Source: JAJYKC01 sp035545735 (lineage in GTDB: Bacteria; Acidobacteriota; Terriglobia; Bryobacterales; Bryobacteraceae). Taken from it: 64,000 bases of DNA. How positions within the stretch are numbered: position 1 is the stretch's first letter; each line of letters begins with the position of its first letter. The position numbers and the translations under genes are program-made. The notes under the pieces were generated by a model. That model worked only from the letters and a program-made list of their open reading frames with translations. It was not told where the DNA came from and did not search any database. Positions 59,731 through 64,000 of the stretch are shown here, piece after piece. Where the stretch lies: contig DASZXS010000027.1 of NCBI GenBank assembly GCA_035545735.1, positions 306,811-370,810 on the forward strand, in the 5' to 3' direction.

Positions 59731-61007
59731 CTGTGTCTCAAAAGAGAGATGATCTCGTCGGCCGTGATTGCGCCGGAAAGGTGGCCTGCCTTGTCCGTCA
59801 CCGGCAGGCTCAGCAGATTATACTTGTCGAACAGCTCCGCAATGCGGTCCTTCGACTCGTCTTCCCTGACCGAAATCAAAGGCTCCATGGCGAGCGATTC
59901 CGCGGGAGTGGCAGGCGCGGAGCCGAACAATCGCGATAGCGCGATCGCGCCCTTCAGCTTGCCCGTGTCGTCGACGAGAAATAGGGTATTGAGACTCTCA
60001 GGCAGTTCCTCGCTGGCATGAAGCGCGCGGAGCAGATCGGCCGCGCTCGAATCGCAGGGGAAAGAAACGTATTCCCGGCTCATCAATCCGCCCGCGGAGT
60101 CTTCGTCGAAGTCGAGAAGTCCTTTCACTTCGATTTTCCCGGCCGGGTCCATCTCCTCCAGGAGCTCTTCCGAGGTTCTCTCCTCCAACTCATTGAGGAC
60201 GTCGGCGGCGTCGTGAGCCCCCATTTCTTCGAGGATGTCCGCGGCTTTTTCCTTTTCGAGCGACTCCAGGATGCTCGCTTGAATGCCCGGATCGACTTCG
60301 GACAAAGTCTCGGCGGCAACTTCCTTATCGATGGTCTCGAAGATGGCCTCGCGATCGTCCGGTCCCAGCTCTTCGACGATGTCCGCCAGGTCGGCGGGGT
60401 GCATCTTTTCGAGCAGGCGGTTGCTGATGTTCAGGCGCAGCCGGCGCTGCGGGTCGGGCTCCAGTATGTTGCAGAATTCCCAGCCGATCGAATGCGGCGA
60501 GATGCGTGTCTGGGTGCGGCGGATCCAGCGCGGAGGGACCGCTCCGCGCAGCAGCCGCCGGTAAATGGCCCGCAGTCCGATATCGACCTCCAGGACGCGC
60601 AGTTCGTCGCGATCCTCCTGGTGGATCACCTCGAAGGTGACATCGGTGACGCGCACCACCTTGCGGCCCTGGGCGTCGATAATCTGCTGGTCCAGCAGAT
60701 CGCGTGCCAGGCGAAGGACGTACTCATCGGAATGGTAGGGAGTCAACTGCTCGTCCTGGAGATAGATGCCGTTGAGGGAGATGCTGCGAATCTGATCGTG
60801 CCGGACGCTCAGCCAGGCCCATCCGCCCCCCACCAGGTAGCGATCGACCCGGGCCGCGTCTACGAGAGGAACAAGGGCGGCATCCTTAAGAGCACCGATC
60901 TTCTTGCCCTTAAGGTCGTAGACCTTGAGGCCGAGAAGCTCGGTGAGGAAAAGAAAATCCGCCATCGGGGGACGTCCGCGCTCATAGAGAAAGACAAATC
61001 CTTCCAT
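59727..61007 (-). CDS. PRC-barrel plus MgtE N-domain plus CBS protein without membrane domain
   Basis: A 426-residue cytoplasmic protein. Two PRC-barrel-like units lie in the first 150 residues (LLGLKVYDLKGKKIGALKDA; LLDQQIIDAQGRKVVRVTDV). An MgtE superhelical N-domain follows (LLEKMHPADLADIVEELGPD ... KAADILEEMGAHDAADVLNE), with the FDEDSAGGLMSREYVSF hinge and two CBS motifs ending ITADEIISLLRHR. In MgtE channels five helices would follow; here the protein stops. In MgtE these domains sense Mg2+ and close the pore. It is coupled to the Nramp gene by GTGA. ATG 61007 is used; ATG 60965, at the barrel itself, is an alternative. Confidence 0.87.
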   Translation of the reverse strand: MEGFVFLYERGRPPMADFLFLTELLGLKVYDLKGKKIGALKDAALVPLVDAARVDRYLVGGGWAWLSVRHDQIRSISLNGIYLQDEQLTPYHSDEYVLRLARDLLDQQIIDAQGRKVVRVTDVTFEVIHQEDRDELRVLEVDIGLRAIYRRLLRGAVPPRWIRRTQTRISPHSIGWEFCNILEPDPQRRLRLNISNRLLEKMHPADLADIVEELGPDDREAIFETIDKEVAAETLSEVDPGIQASILESLEKEKAADILEEMGAHDAADVLNELEERTSEELLEEMDPAGKIEVKGLLDFDEDSAGGLMSREYVSFPCDSSAADLLRALHASEELPESLNTLFLVDDTGKLKGAIALSRLFGSAPATPAESLAMEPLISVREDESKDRIAELFDKYNLLSLPVTDKAGHLSGAITADEIISLLRHR

Positions 61008-61074
61008 ACTATGACGCAAAGCCGCGGAATCCCGCAACAGATGCAGGGTGAGGGGGTGGAAATGGAGGCTGCCG

Positions 61075-61641
61075 CTATCTCCAGCGGTTGTCCCATGGCC
61101 GCTTGATATCCGGGGCCACGTCGTCCGAAGTGTATCGTGCCGTCACAAAAGGGCCCCGGAAATTCACCCGTTTCCAGCTTCCCCAAAAATGCATGTCATG
61201 GCCAAGAAGGTGAAAGCCGAGGGAGGTCCACCCGAGCGTATAACCGCCTCCATTGCGGAGCAAGAGCTTGCCGGCGTTTTCCAGGAATTTCCACCCGTCA
61301 TCGTCTTCGGCAACATTGCAGCCGCCAAAGATCATCTTGGTTTCGAAGGGGAAGAGCTTGTCATAGCCGGCGTCCCTCCAGGCAGGATTCCCCAAAAACT
61401 CGAAATACAGGAGCCAATCATCGCCAATTTTGATCCTCCCGGAATCGCCATGCGTTTGAAAGGACACTTTTGAAAAAGTTCTTCGGTCCGCAACGAGCTT
61501 GCCTAACCGCTCATGGAGTTCCGATATGCCGGTTACACCCAGCACCTCCGCGGCGTCGTCATTCGGCTCAAATAATTGGTTGTGCCAGAGTTTTGTTTTA
61601 GCTGCAGCGTCGTAAACCTGAAGGAGATCACCTTGCGCCAT
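61075..61641 (-). CDS. Putative caspase/CHAT-like (DUF4347-type) single-domain protein
   Basis: A 188-residue protein with no signal peptide. The central stretch KVSFQTHGDSGRIKIGDDWL, then ETKMIFGGCNVAEDDDGW and NAGKLLLRNGGGYTLGWTS, follows the His-Gly ... Gly-Cys-Asn-x-Ala pattern of the caspase-like DUF4347/CHAT families, with candidate dyad His and Cys. The last 40 residues (LLGHDMHFWGSWKRVNF) are unlike those families. If active it would be a protease lacking any visible effector or repeat domain. ATG 61641 was chosen on length and the CTCC-free leader; the start is uncertain. Next to tRNA-Ser. Confidence 0.6.
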   Translation of the reverse strand: MAQGDLLQVYDAAAKTKLWHNQLFEPNDDAAEVLGVTGISELHERLGKLVADRRTFSKVSFQTHGDSGRIKIGDDWLLYFEFLGNPAWRDAGYDKLFPFETKMIFGGCNVAEDDDGWKFLENAGKLLLRNGGGYTLGWTSLGFHLLGHDMHFWGSWKRVNFRGPFVTARYTSDDVAPDIKRPWDNRWR

Positions 61642-61763
61642 CGGGAGAGGACTCCATGCCCAAAGGTAACCGGAGCCGCGGCGGGGACTGCGACAGGGAT
61701 GTAAACGATTTGTCAAAGCGCCCGGCGAAGAAGGTCCGCGGCGGAATCAGCTACGATAAGATC

Positions 61764-61853
61764 GGAGGAATGGGTGAGTGGTTGAAACCGGCGGTCTTGA
61801 AAACCGTTAGCGGGGTGACTCGCTCGGGGGTTCGAATCCCTCTTCCTCCGCCA
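61764..61853 (+). tRNA. tRNA-Ser (anticodon TGA)
   Basis: Acceptor arms GGAGGAA (61764-61770) and TTCCTCC (61843-61849) pair fully, with discriminator G61850 and an encoded CCA (61851-61853). The anticodon loop CTTGAAA has TGA at 61798-61800, reading UCA codons. The long variable arm and GGTTCGAATCC T-arm are typical of class II tRNA-Ser. DNA after it has accessory content, so its 3' end is a plausible integration site; no integrase is in the window. Confidence 0.95.
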
Positions 61854-61865
61854 GTTTTTGGGGCT

Positions 61866-62162
61866 TTATTCGATTGATTCTGCGGACTCTTCAACGGGCT
61901 GCGACAGCTTTCTCGTTGGGTTCACACAGGCCGCTTGGAGCGGGCAGATTTGCTTATCGCAGTGCCAGCATGGTTTTCGAACCTGCTCGTGGTTATTGGT
62001 TGCGTCTGGGGGTACTTTCAGGCTCCCACACGGCCTCTGCGCGATGCGGGCAGACTTCGCCCTAACCACCGGGTTCTTCGCTTTGGACATGGCTTTATTC
62101 CAACCCCGGTATCTGGGCCTCTTTCCTCGAATGTTGCACCCGCACTTACCGTAATCGGGCAC
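61866..62162 (-). CDS. Possible small Cys-rich protein
   Basis: A 98-residue reading frame from a GTG at 62162 with C-G-C near the N-terminus and C-W-H-C-x4-C-x4-C (KPCWHCDKQICPLQAACV) toward the end, which could bind zinc. It has basic stretches (IRGKRPRYRG) and no known domain. No ribosome site is seen. It fills most of the 570-bp stretch between tRNA-Ser and the HEPN-type gene. Coding status is doubtful; a family search would decide. Confidence 0.3.
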   Translation of the reverse strand: MPDYGKCGCNIRGKRPRYRGWNKAMSKAKNPVVRAKSARIAQRPCGSLKVPPDATNNHEQVRKPCWHCDKQICPLQAACVNPTRKLSQPVEESAESIE

Positions 62163-62225
62163 CCGGCACGGATGAGTGATTGCGAACCGTGGCGCTACGG
62201 AGAATCAAATTCGGCGCTGCCCTGA

Positions 62226-62414
62226 TCCACATTCGGCATTGCAGCCCAAGGACTCAAGCTGAGAAAACAGCCTGACGAAGAGGGCGAGAATTCCGGGGGA
62301 TACATCAAAGCCTGCTACGTGGTCCGTTCAGAAATCGTCCATGGAAGATGCGAGGACGCACTTGGCGACCTCGCATATGGCAAAAGCCTGATTCCCCTAA
62401 CAATAATCTTCTAA
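62226..62414 (+). pseudogene. Truncated HEPN-domain fragment
   Basis: The frame from 62226 to the TAA at 62412-62414 has no start codon and reads AAQGLKLRKQ, then YIKACYVVRSEIVHGRCEDA. The neighbouring intact protein has GVGLRLRERI and VKACYSVRSAIVHGRWEDD. So this is the C-terminal part of a second, diverged copy, with R-x4-H still present, lying just 10 bp before the intact gene. It has lost its N-terminal part and about 12 internal residues. Confidence 0.6.
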
Positions 62415-62423
62415 AATGTTGTG

Positions 62424-63329
62424 ATGGCGTTCACGGTCGTGCCGCTGCACCACCTCGCTTTGCCTGCCGGAAGCGTTATTCCCTTCGGCAAATTCATCAT
62501 CAAGGATGTTCCCGACTGGCTTAAAAAAGAATCCAACGACATTTGCCCATGCGACCGGTTGGGAACAAGGACCTGCAAGCAGGCGCTCATCTCGGAATAC
62601 GACGACGATAGCTGCGGTCATCCTGACCCGGAGTGGAGAGGGCAGCAGCCGCGCAGCATTCAGGAGCTCCGTTGCCAGTCCGCCATGCTGGCGAACATGT
62701 GCATGTGGATGATCAGGCCGTCCAAAATTTGCTTCACCGTCTGTTTCCATGCCATCACGAAGCTGGATTCGCCCGTCGTCTGCCGTGTGGATCGTGAAGG
62801 TCCAATCTATTGCCATCCCAAGGACGCACACAATCCGGTAACGCCCCAGGACTTGGAGAAGGCCGCGAAGCTTTTCGAAACGCTTTCCACCGTTCCCCGC
62901 AAGAATGACGTCTGGCCTGCGCTTAGGGCTTTCTGGGCGGCGCTGGCGTCACGCCAGGCTGACTACCGCTATCCGCTCTTCTGGCAAGGGCTCGAATCGC
63001 TTTTCGGCAAAGATAAGTATCACGGCGTAGGCCTAAGGCTGAGGGAGCGGATTTCCTATTTCCTTGCCAAAAACGCCGCGATGCAGCAGGAGCTTTGCGA
63101 AAAGGTGAAGGCGTGCTACAGCGTGCGCTCGGCGATTGTCCACGGAAGGTGGGAAGATGATCCCAAATTCGACGACCATATGTACACGACGGAGGCTATC
63201 GTCAGAATCGTCATGCGTCACATGGCCGACGAGCCCGGAATGCTGCAAATCTTCCTGTCGTCGGGGCGCGATCGGTTTCTTGACGCTTGGGCGCGGTCAA
63301 AGGCTTTTTCGCCGCCGGCGGGATTCTGA
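62424..63329 (+). CDS. HEPN-domain (ApeA-like) protein, putative defence/RNase
   Basis: A 301-residue protein. The N-terminal 150 residues are Cys/His-containing and unrecognised (NDICPCDRLGTRTCKQALI; MCMWMIRPSKICFTVCFHAI). The C-terminal third is helical, with YPLFWQGLESLFGKDKYHGV and then KVKACYSVRSAIVHGRWEDD; R-S-A-I-V-H is the R-x4-H motif of HEPN ribonucleases as in ApeA-like proteins. HEPN proteins often cleave RNA in abortive infection or toxin systems. ATG 62424 was taken over a GTG one codon earlier. Codon use looks less GC-biased than the core genes, fitting transfer. Confidence 0.65.
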   Translation: MAFTVVPLHHLALPAGSVIPFGKFIIKDVPDWLKKESNDICPCDRLGTRTCKQALISEYDDDSCGHPDPEWRGQQPRSIQELRCQSAMLANMCMWMIRPSKICFTVCFHAITKLDSPVVCRVDREGPIYCHPKDAHNPVTPQDLEKAAKLFETLSTVPRKNDVWPALRAFWAALASRQADYRYPLFWQGLESLFGKDKYHGVGLRLRERISYFLAKNAAMQQELCEKVKACYSVRSAIVHGRWEDDPKFDDHMYTTEAIVRIVMRHMADEPGMLQIFLSSGRDRFLDAWARSKAFSPPAGF

Positions 63330-63412
63330 AAGCATCTGCTTTCGGCTTTTCCTACGCGTTGCACATGCCACACGACCCCAAAGAGAACGTTCCGGGAGAC
63401 GTGGGTAATGAG

Positions 63413-63943
63413 CTACTCGTCGTGCCCCCTTGCCTTGAGCGCCTGTGCGATGGTGGCGAGCGGCAGGAGCAGGGTGCTAGGAGCGTCGTTCAATGGCATC
63501 GCGCCGTAGCTTGTGTACCATTTTGCGACGACCTCATTTTTGGCGTCGATGGCGAGCACGACACCGCCCACCTCGGCGGCAGCCTTAATACAGCGCCGTC
63601 CAGCGGCCAGCAGTAATTGGCCGTCGAGGCCTTGTCCCTGGAAGGGCTTGGCCACAGCAAGCCGCGCAAGGCGGAAACCCGGCACGTCGTGCCGGCCGAG
63701 CCCACGCTTCACGATATCGGGCGTGCGCGCGTATTCGAGGGAAGCGGGGCTGAGGCTATAGAAACCCAGCACGGTCTTGCTGTACTTGTCATCCATGGCC
63801 AGGAATGTCTTAGCGCCGCCCGCCTCGTGGCTTTTTCGCGCATGCTGTTGCAGGAACTCATTCAGTGCAAACTCGCCGCAATCGAAAGATTCGCGGTCGT
63901 GTTTCTTGCTGATCGGTTCCTCATGCCAGGGCGGGAGGCTCAT
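63413..63943 (-). CDS. GNAT-family toxin (TacT/AtaT type)
   Basis: A 176-residue acetyltransferase of the toxin branch that acetylates aminoacyl-tRNA. FDCGEFALNEFLQQHARKS is the typical N-terminal signature, then VLGFYSLSPASLEY, LARLAVAKPFQGQGLDGQLL (acetyl-CoA loop Q-G-Q-G), and the Tyr in KWYTSYGAMPL corresponding to the catalytic Tyr. The start overlaps the upstream reading frame's stop as ATGA, the usual arrangement with a DUF1778 antitoxin. It converges on the HEPN-type gene; the 83 bp between them are unremarkable. Confidence 0.88.
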   Translation of the reverse strand: MSLPPWHEEPISKKHDRESFDCGEFALNEFLQQHARKSHEAGGAKTFLAMDDKYSKTVLGFYSLSPASLEYARTPDIVKRGLGRHDVPGFRLARLAVAKPFQGQGLDGQLLLAAGRRCIKAAAEVGGVVLAIDAKNEVVAKWYTSYGAMPLNDAPSTLLLPLATIAQALKARGHDE

Positions 63944-64000
63944 TTGCCCTTGGGCAGCGCCTTAGCGGCCGAAACCAGCTTCGCGTTAGGCCTGGGCGGG
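63940..64000 (-). CDS. DUF1778-type antitoxin, C-terminal end (truncated by window edge)
   Basis: The last codons before the toxin read PPRPNAKLVSAAKALPKGK and stop in the ATGA overlap. The P-P-x-P-N-x-x-L motif is how many DUF1778 ribbon-helix-helix antitoxins end, in the part that wraps the GNAT toxin. The DNA-binding N-terminus lies outside the window. Confidence 0.7.
   Translation of the reverse strand, partial: PPRPNAKLVSAAKALPKGK

Noticed and set aside
61854..64000. Direct repeat of the tRNA-Ser 3' end as an att site
   Set aside because: I looked for a second copy of the T-arm/acceptor sequence downstream and saw none inside the window; it may lie beyond the edge.
1..64000. CRISPR arrays, rRNA genes, insertion sequences
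   Set aside because: No regularly spaced repeats, rRNA-like sequence, transposase or integrase gene was found.

Overview
The window looks like a chromosomal segment of an Acidobacteriota member, most likely of the Solibacter/Bryobacter group (Bryobacterales). The case rests on family content. There is a PadR regulator coupled to an 'acidobacterial duplicated orphan permease' (ADOP), two Oar-like TonB-dependent receptors with carboxypeptidase-regulatory N-terminal domains, a subtilase ending in the Solibacter-type TIGR03437 C-terminal domain, an exported Gfo/Idh/MocA oxidoreductase and a sedolisin. The DNA is GC-rich, so long antisense open frames abound, and the genes are densely packed with many 4-nt start/stop overlaps.

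Layout. 1-6.2 kb: an edge-truncated TonB receptor, padR-ADOP, a decayed ABC ATPase fragment, an SDR reductase and a GT39-like membrane protein. 6.3-10.2 kb: lipoate-centred operon lpdA-lipB-E2-DinB. 10.2-14.7 kb: galU-def, a ferredoxin, dinG-type helicase-queD and a small Tudor-like protein. 14.8-24.2 kb: a large secreted subtilase, a Wzm/Wzt-type polysaccharide exporter, then a complete sulfate ABC importer (binding lipoprotein, cysT, cysW, cysA) facing an Rrf2-type regulator. 24.2-34.3 kb: rfbC-rfbB, a DnaC-like ATPase, an exported oxidoreductase, a Kbl-type enzyme, YjbQ, DUF2203, DUF507-rbsK, an unknown polytopic membrane protein and a TPR protein. 34.3-43 kb: secreted S53 protease, CBS protein, full-length TonB receptor, MFS exporter, VOC protein. 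43-48.9 kb: FAD oxidoreductase, ArgA-like GNAT, and a RidA / di-haem cytochrome c / PQQ-dehydrogenase operon. 48.9-57.4 kb: an SMP-30 / NUDIX / mutS2 operon, DUF1684, a hydantoinase A-type protein, a second GT39-like protein and DUF3467. 57.4-61.0 kb: a coupled operon for an MgtE-like sensory protein without a membrane domain, an Nramp-like transporter and a TPR protein. 61.1-64 kb: a caspase/CHAT-like single-domain protein, tRNA-Ser(UGA), and accessory DNA with a HEPN-type protein, a decayed second HEPN copy, and a DUF1778-GNAT toxin-antitoxin pair running off the right edge.

Most of the window is ordinary core and surface metabolism: lipoylation, sulfate uptake, surface polysaccharide precursors and export, and secreted proteases. 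The less explained parts are the Nramp plus MgtE-sensor operon, the accessory segment after tRNA-Ser, a perfect palindrome over the start of the sulfate operon, and a recurrent promoter arrangement in which a -10-like hexamer lies only 6-11 nt before an ATG with no Shine-Dalgarno sequence, suggesting leaderless mRNAs. All gene calls come from reading the sequence; no database search was run.
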